Assembly (NCBI RefSeq): GCF_010730355.1
Contig: NZ_AP022576.1
Coordinates: forward strand, 4,278,001-4,342,000
Length of the DNA: 64,000 nucleotides
Reading direction: 5' to 3'
From: Mycobacterium florentinum
GTDB taxonomy: Bacteria > Actinomycetota > Actinomycetes > Mycobacteriales > Mycobacteriaceae
Under the pieces are notes generated by a model. It made no database searches and was not told the origin of the DNA. It was given only the letters and a program-made list of their open reading frames with translations. A program made the position numbers and the translations under genes. Every line of letters begins with the position of its first letter. Position 1 is the stretch's first letter. Below, piece after piece: positions 44,004 to 53,410 of the stretch.

Positions 44004-45424
44004 TCCAGCGAATCGCCGGCAGCCGCGGGCTGCGCTACACCACCATCATCGCGCTGGTCGCGGTGCTGGTGGGTGGCGTGTATGTGCTTTCTACGAAAGC
44101 AAATAACCGCACCATCGTCGGCTACTTCACGTCCGCGGTCGGGTTGTATCCCGGCGATCAGGTTCGCGTCCTCGGCGTCCCGATCGGCACGATCGACTCG
44201 ATCGAACCACGGCCGTCCGACGTCAAGATCACCATGACGATCCCCAAGGACGTGAAGATCCCGAAGGACGCCAGGGCGGTCGTCATGTCACCGAACCTGG
44301 TGGCGGCGCGGTTCATTCAGCTCGCCCCGGCGTACACCGGCGGGGCGGTGCTGCCCGATGGCGGCAGCATTGACCTCAACCGCACCGCGGTCCCGGTGGA
44401 ATGGGACGAGGTAAAGGAAGCGCTGACCCAACTGGCCGTCTCGCTGGGGCCGACGGGCGGGTCGGTGCAGGGGCCGTTGGGCGCGGCGATCAACCAGGCC
44501 GCGGACACGTTCGACGGCAAAGGCCAATCGTTCCACAGCGCGCTGCAAGAGCTTTCACAAGTTGCTGGGCGACTGGGGGATTCGCGCGGCGACATCTTCG
44601 GCACGGTGAAGAACCTGCAGGTTCTTGTCAACGCGTTGTCGGCGAGTAACGAGCAGATCGTGCAGTTCGCCGGCAGCGTCGCCTCGGTGTCGCAGGTCCT
44701 CGCCGACAGCTCGCGCCACCTGGACAACACCTTGGGCACGCTCAATCAGGCGCTGTCCGACGTCCGCGGTTTCCTGCACGAGAACAACTCGACGCTGATC
44801 GATACGGTCAACCAGCTCAACGACTTCAGCAAGACATTGAGCGACCAGAGCGAGAACATCGAACAGGTGCTGCACGTCGCGGGCCCCGGTATCGCCAACT
44901 TCTACAACATCTATGACCCGGCGCAAGGGACACTGAACGGTCTGCTGTCCATCCCCGAGTTCGCCAACCCGGTGCAGTTCATCTGCGGCGGTTCCTTCGA
45001 AACCGCCGGCGGGCCACGGGCACCCGACTACTACCGGCGCGCGGAGCTGTGTCGCGAGCGGCTGGGTCCGGTGCTGCGCCGGCTGGCGGTGAACTACCCG
45101 CCGGTCATGTTCCACCCGCTCAACACGATCACGGCGTACAAGGGCCAGATCATTTACGACACCCCGGAGACCAAAGCCAAGGCACAGACCCCGATCCCGG
45201 AGCTGACCTGGATACCGGCCCAGGGTGTCCCGCCGCCGGCCGTCCAGAACCCGGCCGATCTGCAGGCACTGCTGGTACCGACGGCACCGCAGGCCGGACC
45301 GCCGCCGGGGGCTAGCCCAGCGCCTGCCCCGGGACCCGCTCCCGGATCCGCGTTCGGCCCCCTTCCGGGTCCTGCGCAGGGACCTTCCGCGGGACTGCAA
45401 AACGGCCAGGGGGCCGGCGGATGA
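44000..45424 (+). CDS. mce4D: Mce4D
   Basis: A 474-aa MCE protein, somewhat longer than Rv3496c (about 451 aa). The N-terminal helix, MCE domain (GLYPGDQVRVLGVPIGTI) and helical region are standard. The last ~50 residues are Pro/Ala/Gly-rich (SPAPAPGPAPG) and account for the extra length. Such low-complexity tails often lie at the tip of Mce subunits. It overlaps mce4E by 4 nt. Confidence 0.93.
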   Translation: MIQRIAGSRGLRYTTIIALVAVLVGGVYVLSTKANNRTIVGYFTSAVGLYPGDQVRVLGVPIGTIDSIEPRPSDVKITMTIPKDVKIPKDARAVVMSPNLVAARFIQLAPAYTGGAVLPDGGSIDLNRTAVPVEWDEVKEALTQLAVSLGPTGGSVQGPLGAAINQAADTFDGKGQSFHSALQELSQVAGRLGDSRGDIFGTVKNLQVLVNALSASNEQIVQFAGSVASVSQVLADSSRHLDNTLGTLNQALSDVRGFLHENNSTLIDTVNQLNDFSKTLSDQSENIEQVLHVAGPGIANFYNIYDPAQGTLNGLLSIPEFANPVQFICGGSFETAGGPRAPDYYRRAELCRERLGPVLRRLAVNYPPVMFHPLNTITAYKGQIIYDTPETKAKAQTPIPELTWIPAQGVPPPAVQNPADLQALLVPTAPQAGPPPGASPAPAPGPAPGSAFGPLPGPAQGPSAGLQNGQGAGG

Positions 45425-46575
45425 GACGAATCTTGTTGCGCAGCGGCGCATTAGCCTCGGGCACCGTGTTACTGGCCGGTTGCCAATTCGGTGGCCTGAA
45501 TTCCCTGTCAATGCCGGGCACCGCCGGTCACGGCAGTGGCGCGTACTCGATCACAGTCGAAATGCCCGACGTCGCTACGTTGCCGCAGAACTCGCCGGTG
45601 ATGGTCGACGATGTCACCGTCGGCAGTGTGGCCGGTATCGCTGCCGAGCAGCGTGCCGACGGATCCTTCTATGCTGCAGTCAAATTGGCGCTAGACAAGA
45701 ATGTCGTGCTGCCGGCTAACGCGACCGCAACGGTCGCCCAGACGTCCTTGCTGGGTTCGCTGCACATCGACCTGGCCGCGCCGAAGGGCAAGCCGGCCAC
45801 GGGCAGGCTCGTTGATGGTTCCAAGATCTCGGAGGCCAACACCGGCCGCTTCCCCACCACCGAAGAAGTGTTCTCGGCGCTCGGCGTCGTGGTCAACAAG
45901 GGCAATCTCGGTGCGCTGGAAGAGATCACCGACGAGACCTACCAGGCCGTGGCGGGCCGGCAGGACCAGTTCTCGGGCTTGATCCCCAGGCTGGCGGAAT
46001 TGACGTCGGGACTCAACCGCCAGGTCGGCGACATCATCGATGCGATCGACGGCCTGAACCGCTTCTCCGCCAACCTGGCGCATGACAAGGACAATCTGAG
46101 CCGGGCGCTGGATACCCTGCCCGAAGCGCTCAAGGTGCTCAACAAGAACCGGGAACACATTGTCGAGGCGTTCTCCGCGCTGAAAAAGCTGGCGACGGTC
46201 ACTTCGCATGTGCTGTCGAAGACGAAGGCGGACTTCGCCGAAGACCTCAAAGGGCTGTATTCGGTGGTGAAGGCGCTCAACGACAACCGGAAGAATTTCG
46301 TCACGTCGCTGCAGTTGTTGCTGACGTTCCCGTTCCCCAACTTCGGTATCAAGCAGGCGGTGCGCGGCGACTACCTCAACGTGTTCACGACCTTCGACCT
46401 CACCTTGCGCCGGCTCGGTGAAACGTTCTTCACCACGTCATATGCACTTGATCCGAACATGATGCACATGTCCGAGGTCCTCAACCCGCCCGACTTCTTG
46501 ACCGGCGAAATGGCAAACCTGTCCGGACAGGCGGCCGACCCGTTCAAGATTCCGCCCGGCACGGCAGCGCAGTAG
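45421..46575 (+). CDS. mce4E: Mce4E lipoprotein (LprN)
   Basis: A 384-aa protein, same length as Rv3495c/LprN. The signal peptide ends in the lipobox LLAGC (Cys about residue 21), so it is lipid-anchored on the outer face of the membrane, unlike the other Mce4 subunits. The MCE domain follows (LPQNSPVMVDDVTVGSV), then a helical tail. Confidence 0.95.
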   Translation: MRRILLRSGALASGTVLLAGCQFGGLNSLSMPGTAGHGSGAYSITVEMPDVATLPQNSPVMVDDVTVGSVAGIAAEQRADGSFYAAVKLALDKNVVLPANATATVAQTSLLGSLHIDLAAPKGKPATGRLVDGSKISEANTGRFPTTEEVFSALGVVVNKGNLGALEEITDETYQAVAGRQDQFSGLIPRLAELTSGLNRQVGDIIDAIDGLNRFSANLAHDKDNLSRALDTLPEALKVLNKNREHIVEAFSALKKLATVTSHVLSKTKADFAEDLKGLYSVVKALNDNRKNFVTSLQLLLTFPFPNFGIKQAVRGDYLNVFTTFDLTLRRLGETFFTTSYALDPNMMHMSEVLNPPDFLTGEMANLSGQAADPFKIPPGTAAQ

Positions 46576-46584
46576 GGGCGGGAA

Positions 46585-48261
46585 ATGATAGACAAACTCA
46601 CCAGAATTCAGCTCTGGATATTCGCCGTGATCACCGCGATCACGCTGACCATCATGGCGATCTTCTACCTGCGGCTGCCCGCGACGTTCGGCATCGGAAC
46701 CTACCTGACCAGTGCCGACTTCGTGGCGGGCGGTGGCCTGTACAAGAATGCCAACGTCACCTACCGAGGCGTCGCGGTCGGCCGGGTGGAGTCGGTGGGG
46801 TTGAATCCCAATGGAGTCACCGCCGAGATGCGGCTGAACAGCGGCACCTCCATTCCGTCCAACGTCACCGCCACCGTGAAGAGTGTGTCGGCCGTCGGCG
46901 AGCAATACATCGACCTGGTTCCGCCGAAGGATCCGGCATCGACCATGCTGCACAACGGATCTCGCATCGAGCGGGCCAACACCCGGATCGGTCAAGACGT
47001 CTCGGATCTGTTGAAGCGGGCCGAGACACTGGTCAACAGCCTTGGCGACACCAAGTTGCGCGAGCTGCTGCACGAGACGTTCCAGGCGGCCAACGGTTCG
47101 GGCCCGGAGCTGGCCAGGCTGTTTGAATCGGCCCGGTTGCTGGTGGACGAGGCCAACGCCAACTACCCGCAGGTCTCGCAGCTGATCGATCAGGCAGGCC
47201 CGTTCCTGCAATCCCAGATTCGGGCCGGCGCTGACATCAAGTCTCTCGCTGATGGATTGGCGCGGTTCACCTCCGAGGTGCAACACGCCGACCCCCAGCT
47301 TCGTTCGACGCTGGCGACTGCACCGGACGCCATCGACGAGGCCAACACCGCATTCAGTGGTATCCGCCCGAGTTTCCCGGCGCTGGCGGCCAGCCTGGCC
47401 AACCTGGGCCGGGTGGGCGTCATCTATCACAAGTCGATCGAGCAACTGCTGGTTGTCTTGCCCGCGCTGTTCGCCGCGATCACTACGGCAGCCGGCGGTA
47501 CCCCTCAGGACGAAGGCGCCAAGCTGGACTTCAAGCTCGACCTCAACGACCCGCCGCCGTGCGCCGTCGGCTTCCTGCCGCCGCCGTTGATGCGAACGCC
47601 CGCAGACGAGACGGTGCGCGAGCTCCCCAGAGACATGTACTGCAAGGTCGCTCAGAACGATCCCAGTACCGTGCGCGGCGCACGCAACTATCCCTGCCAG
47701 GAGTTCCCCGGTAAACGGGCACCGACGATTCAGCTGTGCCGCGACCCGAAGGGCTACGTGCCGGTGGGGCGTAACCCGTGGCGCGGTCCGCCGGTCCCGT
47801 ACAACACGCCCCAGACCAATGGGCTGAACACGTTGCCGCCCAACAAGTTCCCCTACATTCCGCCGGAAGCGGAACCGGATCCCGGTGTTCCGATCGTCGG
47901 ACCACCCCCGCCCGGTGTGGTGCCGGGGCCGGGGCCGCTGCCCAACCACCAGCCCGCTTACGCCCCGCCGCCACCTAACGACAGCGGGCCACCGCCGGGC
48001 AACCCGTCGTGGATGCCGCCGGGCGTGCCGCCGGTGCCGCCGCAGATCCCGTATCCGAAGTGGCTGCCGCCACCGCCGGCGGGCGGTGCGCCGGCGCCGG
48101 GCCCGCCGCCGCAATCCAGTGGTCCCGCCTACACCACCTACGATGAAAGCACCGGCGCATTCCGGGACCCGGCAGGAGGCACTGGTATCTTCGCGGCCGG
48201 CGCGAATACGTCCAGCGCCGAGAATTGGGTGGACCTGATGCTTGATCCAAGGCCGATGTAG
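46585..48261 (+). CDS. mce4F: Mce4F
   Basis: A 558-aa MCE protein (Rv3494c about 564 aa). After the N-terminal helix and MCE domain (GGGLYKNANVTYRGVAVGRV) comes a helical stretch. From about residue 405 a strongly Pro-rich region follows (runs such as GPPPPGVVPGPGPLP), then a short conserved end. The ATG has a GGGGCGGG ribosome-binding site. It is the last MCE subunit; its stop overlaps the next gene. Confidence 0.94.
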   Translation: MIDKLTRIQLWIFAVITAITLTIMAIFYLRLPATFGIGTYLTSADFVAGGGLYKNANVTYRGVAVGRVESVGLNPNGVTAEMRLNSGTSIPSNVTATVKSVSAVGEQYIDLVPPKDPASTMLHNGSRIERANTRIGQDVSDLLKRAETLVNSLGDTKLRELLHETFQAANGSGPELARLFESARLLVDEANANYPQVSQLIDQAGPFLQSQIRAGADIKSLADGLARFTSEVQHADPQLRSTLATAPDAIDEANTAFSGIRPSFPALAASLANLGRVGVIYHKSIEQLLVVLPALFAAITTAAGGTPQDEGAKLDFKLDLNDPPPCAVGFLPPPLMRTPADETVRELPRDMYCKVAQNDPSTVRGARNYPCQEFPGKRAPTIQLCRDPKGYVPVGRNPWRGPPVPYNTPQTNGLNTLPPNKFPYIPPEAEPDPGVPIVGPPPPGVVPGPGPLPNHQPAYAPPPPNDSGPPPGNPSWMPPGVPPVPPQIPYPKWLPPPPAGGAPAPGPPPQSSGPAYTTYDESTGAFRDPAGGTGIFAAGANTSSAENWVDLMLDPRPM

Positions 48262-48971
48262 TGGCCTCTGCAGTCAATGGCGAACAATCCAGGGCACCGC
48301 GTGTCCGTCGCCGGGCATCGCGGGCCGCCGGCCCGCCGAAGAGTGAGTCGAGCGCGGTCGGCGAGATTGCGCTCGAGGCACCGGCAGAGCCCAAGAAGCA
48401 ACCGGCCAAACGCGTCAAGACCCTCAAGTCGATCAAGCCGCCACCACGGCGCCGGCCGAATGGGCGCATGGTTGGCTGGATTTCGTTCGCCGCCGCGCTG
48501 GTAGCGATCGCCGCGCTGGCCGGCTGCCTGACCGCCTTGATCGTTTCCCAGCGGCACGCCGAGGCGGAGCAGGCTCGCAACCAGCTCTTCGTCGACACCG
48601 CGACTCAGACGGTGCAAAACATGTTCAGTTACAAGCAGGACAACATCGACGACAGCGTGAACCGGTTTTACAACGGCACCAGCGGACCGCTGCGCGGCAT
48701 GCTCGGCGCCAACAACAACATCGAAAACCTCAAGGCCCTGTTCCGCTCCACCAACGCGACATCCGAGGCAGTGATCAACGGCGCGGCTCTGGAAGGCATT
48801 GACAAGGTTACGGATAACGCCTCGGTGCTGGTGTCGGTACGCGTTACGGTGGCCGACATCGATGGTGTCCACAAGCCGTCTCAGCCGTACCGGCTGCGGG
48901 TCATCGTGCACGAGGACGAGCAGGGACACATGACGGGTTACGACCTGAAATACCCCGACGGAGGCAACTGA
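48261..48971 (+). CDS. Mce4-associated membrane protein, Rv3493c-like
   Basis: A 236-aa protein. A basic, Ala/Pro/Lys-rich cytoplasmic N terminus (to about 70) is followed by one membrane helix (MVGWISFAAALVAIAALAG) and an extracytoplasmic domain of the Mce-associated (NTF2-like) type. Family members stabilise the Mce complex. The start is GTG, sharing its first base with the mce4F stop. Confidence 0.87.
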   Translation: MASAVNGEQSRAPRVRRRASRAAGPPKSESSAVGEIALEAPAEPKKQPAKRVKTLKSIKPPPRRRPNGRMVGWISFAAALVAIAALAGCLTALIVSQRHAEAEQARNQLFVDTATQTVQNMFSYKQDNIDDSVNRFYNGTSGPLRGMLGANNNIENLKALFRSTNATSEAVINGAALEGIDKVTDNASVLVSVRVTVADIDGVHKPSQPYRLRVIVHEDEQGHMTGYDLKYPDGGN

Positions 48972-49456
48972 TGCGGCGGTGGCTGGTCGTCGTCGCGGGA
49001 TACCTTGCGGTGGTAGCCGTTGTCGGGTTGTCCGCGGCGGCCGGCTGGTTCTACTGGGAGCGGGTCGAGATCCGCGGCGAGCAGACGGCACGGGCGGTGC
49101 TACCGCAGCTGGCCGCCAAAGAGGTACCCGCGGTTTTCGCCTACGACTACCAGACCGTCGAACGTAGCCTCGCCGACGCGTATCCGATGCTGACGCCCGA
49201 CTATCGCCAGGAATTTCAGAAGAGCGCGAATGCGCAGATCATTCCCGAGGCGAAGAAGCGCGAGGTGGTCGTCCAGGCCAATGTCGTTGGCGTTGGCGTT
49301 ATGTCGGCCAAGCGCGACTCGGCGTCGGTGATGGTGTACATGAACCGGACGGTGACCGACAAGTCGCGGCAGCCGCTTTACGACGGCAGCCGATTGCGGG
49401 TGGACTTCAAAAGGATCGGCAACAAATGGCTGATCAACTACATCACGCCGATCTAG
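48971..49456 (+). CDS. Mce4-associated membrane protein, Rv3492c-like
   Basis: A 161-aa protein (Rv3492c about 160 aa) with one N-terminal helix (about 3-25) and a small extracytoplasmic Mce-associated domain (ADAYPMLTPDYRQEFQKSAN). The ATG overlaps the preceding stop. It is last in the mce4 operon and ends 3 nt before the convergent Rv3491-like gene. Confidence 0.87.
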   Translation: MRRWLVVVAGYLAVVAVVGLSAAAGWFYWERVEIRGEQTARAVLPQLAAKEVPAVFAYDYQTVERSLADAYPMLTPDYRQEFQKSANAQIIPEAKKREVVVQANVVGVGVMSAKRDSASVMVYMNRTVTDKSRQPLYDGSRLRVDFKRIGNKWLINYITPI

Positions 49457-49459
49457 GCG

Positions 49460-50038
49460 TCAGTAGCAGATCGCAATGTTGTTGCACTGCAAGGGATAAC
49501 GCTGGACCGGACTGGGTGGCGGCCCGACCATCTGCAGCGAGAACGGCGCCTTTTTCATCGCCGGTTCCATCCCGCAGACGGCGCCGTGCATCGTGGTGTG
49601 GGTGCCGCTCATCGATTCGTCACTGAACGCGAAGGTCTCGGTGGATGGCGCGGTACCGCCGCCCGGACATGAGACCCCGTCCGCCTTCTGAACCTTCAAA
49701 GTCCACAGCATGCTGGACATCCGGGCCCGTCCACTGAAGTTCTGCAGCTTGTCGGCGGCCGAGATCTGTTCGGGCGTCGAGCTCACGATGTTCAGCGCAC
49801 ACTGCATCGCGAACACGATCGGGTCGGAATAGTCGTTCATGTTCCGGGTTCCCGACGGCTGATCGCACAGTGCCGAGATCGTCCAGGTTGCTCCGGAAAC
49901 ACCCGCCTCGTTGTAGGCGTAGGTGCCGTCGGCCGGTGGACCGAGTGCGCGCGCCGGGTTGTCCGACTCCATCGCGATTCCGATTGCGACAGCTGAGAAG
50001 ACGCCGGCTCCTGCGGCCAGCGCGCGGCGCATGTTCAC
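49460..50038 (-). CDS. Exported protein of unknown function, Rv3491-like
   Basis: A 192-aa secreted protein, same length as Rv3491. The signal peptide is at about residues 1-31 (RRALAAGAGVFSAVAIGIAM, cleavage near PARA). The mature part has six Cys in three likely pairs (ALCDQPSG, MQCALN, VSCPGG, AVCGME, LQCNNI, ICY). No enzyme motif was recognised. It converges with the mce4 operon. Confidence 0.78.
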   Translation of the reverse strand: MNMRRALAAGAGVFSAVAIGIAMESDNPARALGPPADGTYAYNEAGVSGATWTISALCDQPSGTRNMNDYSDPIVFAMQCALNIVSSTPEQISAADKLQNFSGRARMSSMLWTLKVQKADGVSCPGGGTAPSTETFAFSDESMSGTHTTMHGAVCGMEPAMKKAPFSLQMVGPPPSPVQRYPLQCNNIAICY

Positions 50039-50119
50039 AGTGCCCTCCGTTGCGGTCTTCCCTTTACGCTGCCTCGAGTATCACAGCGTTTCGGCGCCAA
50101 CACCATGGGTCGGCCGCCG

Positions 50120-51601
50120 CTATTTCGCGCCCGGCGGATGCGCCTCGGCGAGCGCATCGAGGAATGACCGCGCCCAACGGTCCACGTCATGAGCAAGCAC
50201 TTGGCGCCGCAGCGCCCGCATCCGGCGACGACCCTCCTCGGCCGGTTGGTTGAGCGCGGCCCCGATCTTGTCCTTGACGCCCTCCAGGTCGTGCGGGTTG
50301 ACCAGGTATGCCTGCCGTAATTCGGTTGCGGCGCCGGTGAACTCGGACAGCACCAGCGCGCCGCCCAGATCGCTGCGGCACGCGACGTACTCCTTGGCCA
50401 CCAGATTCATGCCGTCGCGCAGCGGGGTGACCAGCATGACATCGCTGGCCACGAAGAACGCGATGAGTTCGTCGCGGGGAACCGAGCGATGGATGTAATG
50501 CACCACCGGGTGGCCGACTTCGGCGTATTCGCCGTTGATGTGGCCGACCTGGCGCTCGATATCGTTGCGCAGCAGCTGATAGCTCTCGACCCGTTCCCGG
50601 CTGGGGGTGGCCAGCTGGACGAACACCGTGTCGTCGCGTTTGATGCGTCCCTCGGCGAGCAGCTCCGAAAAGGCCTTCAAACGAACGTCGATGCCCTTGG
50701 TGTAGTCGAGCCGGTCGACGCCGAGCAGGATCTTGCGTGGGTTGCCCAGCTCGGCGCGGATCTCTTTGGCGTGGCGCCGGATGTCTCGGTGCTTGGCCAC
50801 CCGGTCGAGCGCGCCGGAGTCGATCGAGATGGGAAAGGCGCCCACTCGCACGGTGCGGGATTCCAGTTGCACCTCGCCGAACCGCGAGCGCACGCCGACG
50901 GCTCCGCGGGAGGTGTTGGCGCCCACCAGTTGCCGGGAGAGGAACAGAAAATTCTGTGCGCCACCGACCAGATGGAATCCGACCAGGTCGGCGCCGAGCA
51001 AGCCTTCGATGATCTCGGTGCGCCACGGCATCTGCATGAACAGCTCGACGGGCGGGAACGGGATGTGCAGGAAGAAGCCGATGGTGAGGTCCGGTCGCAG
51101 CGTGCGCAGCATCTTGGGGACCAGCTGCAATTGGTAGTCCTGTACCCACACCGTCGCGCCCTCGGCGGCGGCGCGGGAGGTGGCTTCGGCGAAGCGTTGG
51201 TTGACCTCGACGTAGCGATCCCACCACTCGCGGTGGTAGATCGGCTTGACGATGACGTCGTGGTACAGCGGCCACAGCGTCGCGTTCGAGAACCCCTCGT
51301 AGTACTGGGCGACGTCATCGGCGCTCAGGCGTACCGGGTAGAGCTGCAGTTCGTCTTCGGCGACGGGCTCGTCGTCGACGTCGACTTCCTCGTCGACAAC
51401 CCCGGGCCAGCCGACCCACGCCCCGCTGCGCTTGCGCAGCAGCGGCTCCAGGGCCGTCACCAACCCCCCGGGGCTGCGCTTCCAGATCGTGGCGCCGCCG
51501 GGAAGCCGTTCCAAATCGACCGGTAGCCGATTGGCGACCACCACAAAGTCGGAATTCCCGAAGTGTGCGGTCTTCGAGCTCCGGCCTCCCCGGGAAGCCA
51601 T
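50120..51601 (-). CDS. otsA: Trehalose-6-phosphate synthase OtsA
   Basis: A 493-aa GT20 glycosyltransferase (Rv3490 about 500 aa). [17 protein letters not shown] and [16 protein letters not shown] form the N-terminal sugar-phosphate site. [31 protein letters not shown] and [20 protein letters not shown] are hallmark GT20 segments. It makes trehalose-6-phosphate from UDP/ADP-glucose and glucose-6-phosphate, for compatible solute and mycolate-carrier trehalose. Its ATG directly follows the stop of the 54-aa gene upstream. Confidence 0.95.
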   Translation of the reverse strand: MASRGGRSSKTAHFGNSDFVVVANRLPVDLERLPGGATIWKRSPGGLVTALEPLLRKRSGAWVGWPGVVDEEVDVDDEPVAEDELQLYPVRLSADDVAQYYEGFSNATLWPLYHDVIVKPIYHREWWDRYVEVNQRFAEATSRAAAEGATVWVQDYQLQLVPKMLRTLRPDLTIGFFLHIPFPPVELFMQMPWRTEIIEGLLGADLVGFHLVGGAQNFLFLSRQLVGANTSRGAVGVRSRFGEVQLESRTVRVGAFPISIDSGALDRVAKHRDIRRHAKEIRAELGNPRKILLGVDRLDYTKGIDVRLKAFSELLAEGRIKRDDTVFVQLATPSRERVESYQLLRNDIERQVGHINGEYAEVGHPVVHYIHRSVPRDELIAFFVASDVMLVTPLRDGMNLVAKEYVACRSDLGGALVLSEFTGAATELRQAYLVNPHDLEGVKDKIGAALNQPAEEGRRRMRALRRQVLAHDVDRWARSFLDALAEAHPPGAK

Positions 51602-51766
51602 TTATGCGTCGAGTTTCGCCGGTCCAATACCGAGCATGGACAGGAAGACGCGGCACTCGTCAGCGTCGTTCGCGTATGCGGCGACGACCCGCCTGGCCTG
51701 GTTAGCGGTGCTGTCGGCCAGCGGCTCGACATCGCCAATTTCGCCAGGATCAGATTTCGTAGGCAT
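51602..51766 (-). CDS. Small conserved protein upstream of otsA, Rv3489-like
   Basis: A 54-aa reading frame beginning MPTKSDPGEIGDVEPLADS and ending in PAKLDA, with stop TAA directly followed by the otsA ATG (TAAATG). M. tuberculosis has a gene of about this size (Rv3489) in the same place. It is acidic with no membrane segment. Tight coupling suggests translation together with otsA. Function unknown. Confidence 0.65.
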   Translation of the reverse strand: MPTKSDPGEIGDVEPLADSTANQARRVVAAYANDADECRVFLSMLGIGPAKLDA

Positions 51767-52347
51767 GGCATAACTCTATGCGACGCCGAAATTCGCCCGC
51801 AGCCGGCGATGTCCGGCGCGCGTTCGGGTCGGCCGCAGGCCCGGCTTGCGGGCCCCACGCACCTGGCCGAAACCCGTGTGCAGTCATTCGTTCATGTAAA
51901 AAGCCGGAATTGTTAACAAATGCAGACTCTCCCCCGGGTGATGCGGTCGCCGGCATCGCGCTCGGCAGCCGGGCAAAGTGCTGGATTTAAATCTGAAGAA
52001 CGCATTCAGTGGTGAATGCGCGGGACGTCCTGGCGAACGTTTGTGGTGGCCCCGGCGGCGGGGGCCCGGCGGGGTCCCGGCCCGTCCCAATTGACGCCCG
52101 GGTAACTCCCTCTGGGCGGGTCAACGCCACGGTGATCATGGTTGTGACGTGGAAAGACGCCGTCACGCCATGGTGGCGAGGGGTCGCTTCGCGGTAGCCT
52201 GCCGAGGGCCGCACCTGTCTGTCTACTGACTGATGTCCAGTTGTTCAAAGGCAAACCAGGATGTCATCGCGACAAAGGCATTATCCTAAGCCGCAGTGCG
52301 CCGTGTTTTGGCGTTGCGCGTACGTCTAGGACTTCGGGAGAAGAACA
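51767..52347. other. Intergenic region without a recognised gene
   Basis: About 580 bases between the divergent otsA unit and the DivIVA-like gene. Several frames are open but none has a credible start, codon pattern or recognisable product. It contains a short hairpin at 52001-52020 and, at its right end, a GGGAGAAGAA ribosome-binding site for the gene at 52348. Promoters in both directions must lie here, but none was assigned. Confidence 0.5.
52001..52020. repeat. Perfect 8-bp hairpin
   Basis: CGCATTCAGTGGTGAATGCG: arms CGCATTCA and TGAATGCG around GTGG, flanked by AT-rich sequence. It could be a regulator site or part of a transcript leader; too short for a firm call. Confidence 0.4.
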
Positions 52348-53301
52348 ATGGCTCTCACGCCGGCCGATGTTCACAATGTCGCGTTCTCCAGGGCGCGCAT
52401 TGGTAAACGTGGCTACAGCGAGCAAGAAGTCGACCTGTTCATCGACCTGGTTGAGCAAGAGCTGATTCGCCACATCGAAGAGGACGCCGAGCTCCGTCAC
52501 CGCAACGCCGAGCTACGCAACCGGGATGGTGGGCTCAAGAAGCGGGAAGCCGAGCTCGCCCAGCGCGAAGCCGCCCTGCACGAGCACGAAAGCGAAATAC
52601 GCAGACACGAAGTGGAAATTCGCAAGCACGAAGACCAGATTCGCCACCAGGAGGCCCAGCTCGCCCACCGCGGAACGCCGCTTCCGCAACAGGTCGCCCA
52701 GCTTCGCCATCGGGAAGCCCAGGTCGCCCAGCGCGAGGCCCAGTTCGCCCAGCACGAAGCCCAGCTCGCCCGGCGGGAGTCCGAGCTGCGCCGCCGGGAA
52801 GCCGAGCTCAACCAGTGGGAGTCCGAACTTCGCCAGCAGGAAGCCGAGCTCGAGCAGCACGAAGCCCAGCTGGCGGGGCGGGAATCGGAGATCGAACACC
52901 ACGAAGCCGAACTGCACCACCTGTTGGAGCAGCCACATGCGGTGGCCTCCGGCGCGGAGGCCGCGACCGGCCAGATGGCGCGACAGCAATTGCGGGCGGT
53001 GCCGCCGCCGGTCGCGGTCAATGGGACAGCGCGCCTCGAGGAAACCCGGGCGGTCGCCGCGGTGCACGGACGCCATGACATGGAACGGATGGCGATCCGG
53101 GCGGTCACCGACACGCTCGGCAATACGCTGACCGAGACGGTGCACGAGCGGACCCGACGCAGCGAGGGCACCCCGGCCGTGGCCTCCGAGCAGTCCACCG
53201 AACTCGATCGATTGAAGGAAGAGAACGCGGAACTGGCCCGCTCGCTGGGCTTGCTCAAATCCGCCGCCGCCCTCCTCGCGGCCGCACTCGACCGGCCATA
53301 G
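52348..53301 (+). CDS. DivIVA-like protein with long heptad-repeat coiled coil
   Basis: A 317-aa protein. Residues 1 to about 45 ([20 protein letters not shown], then [19 protein letters not shown]) are a DivIVA/Wag31-type membrane-targeting domain. About residues 50-195 are almost uninterrupted seven-residue repeats of the type REAQLAQ/HEAELAR, a coiled coil written as 21-bp near-repeats in the DNA. After a linker, the C terminus ([20 protein letters not shown] to LDRP) resembles the leucine-zipper end of IS3-family OrfA. A polar scaffold role is possible. It has an AGAAGAA-type ribosome-binding site 5 nt upstream. Confidence 0.8.
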   Translation: MALTPADVHNVAFSRARIGKRGYSEQEVDLFIDLVEQELIRHIEEDAELRHRNAELRNRDGGLKKREAELAQREAALHEHESEIRRHEVEIRKHEDQIRHQEAQLAHRGTPLPQQVAQLRHREAQVAQREAQFAQHEAQLARRESELRRREAELNQWESELRQQEAELEQHEAQLAGRESEIEHHEAELHHLLEQPHAVASGAEAATGQMARQQLRAVPPPVAVNGTARLEETRAVAAVHGRHDMERMAIRAVTDTLGNTLTETVHERTRRSEGTPAVASEQSTELDRLKEENAELARSLGLLKSAAALLAAALDRP

Positions 53302-53351
53302 CGCGGCCGGCCGCGGCTCGGCTGCCGGCGACCAACCCAACTCCGAGCTGC

Positions 53352-53375
53352 TTACACACTCGCCGTAATGTGTAA
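53352..53375. promoter_or_regulatory. Putative operator upstream of the crotonase gene
   Basis: TTACACA (53352-53358) and TGTGTAA (53369-53375) form a 7-bp perfect inverted repeat with a 10-nt spacer, 36 nt upstream of the ATG at 53411. Spacing and position suit a TetR-family regulator, but no specific regulator is identified. Confidence 0.5.
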
Positions 53376-53410
53376 ACAAGGCGTATTCAACGACGAACGA
53401 GGTGGGCCGA

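Noticed and set aside
52001..52020. Hairpin considered as a small-RNA terminator
   Set aside because: There is no promoter-like upstream signal or T-run; it is left as an unassigned repeat.
52500..52930. Regular 21-bp periodic repeats, considered as a CRISPR or minisatellite
   Set aside because: The period is exactly seven codons with third-base variation and encodes a heptad coiled coil. There are no unique spacers.
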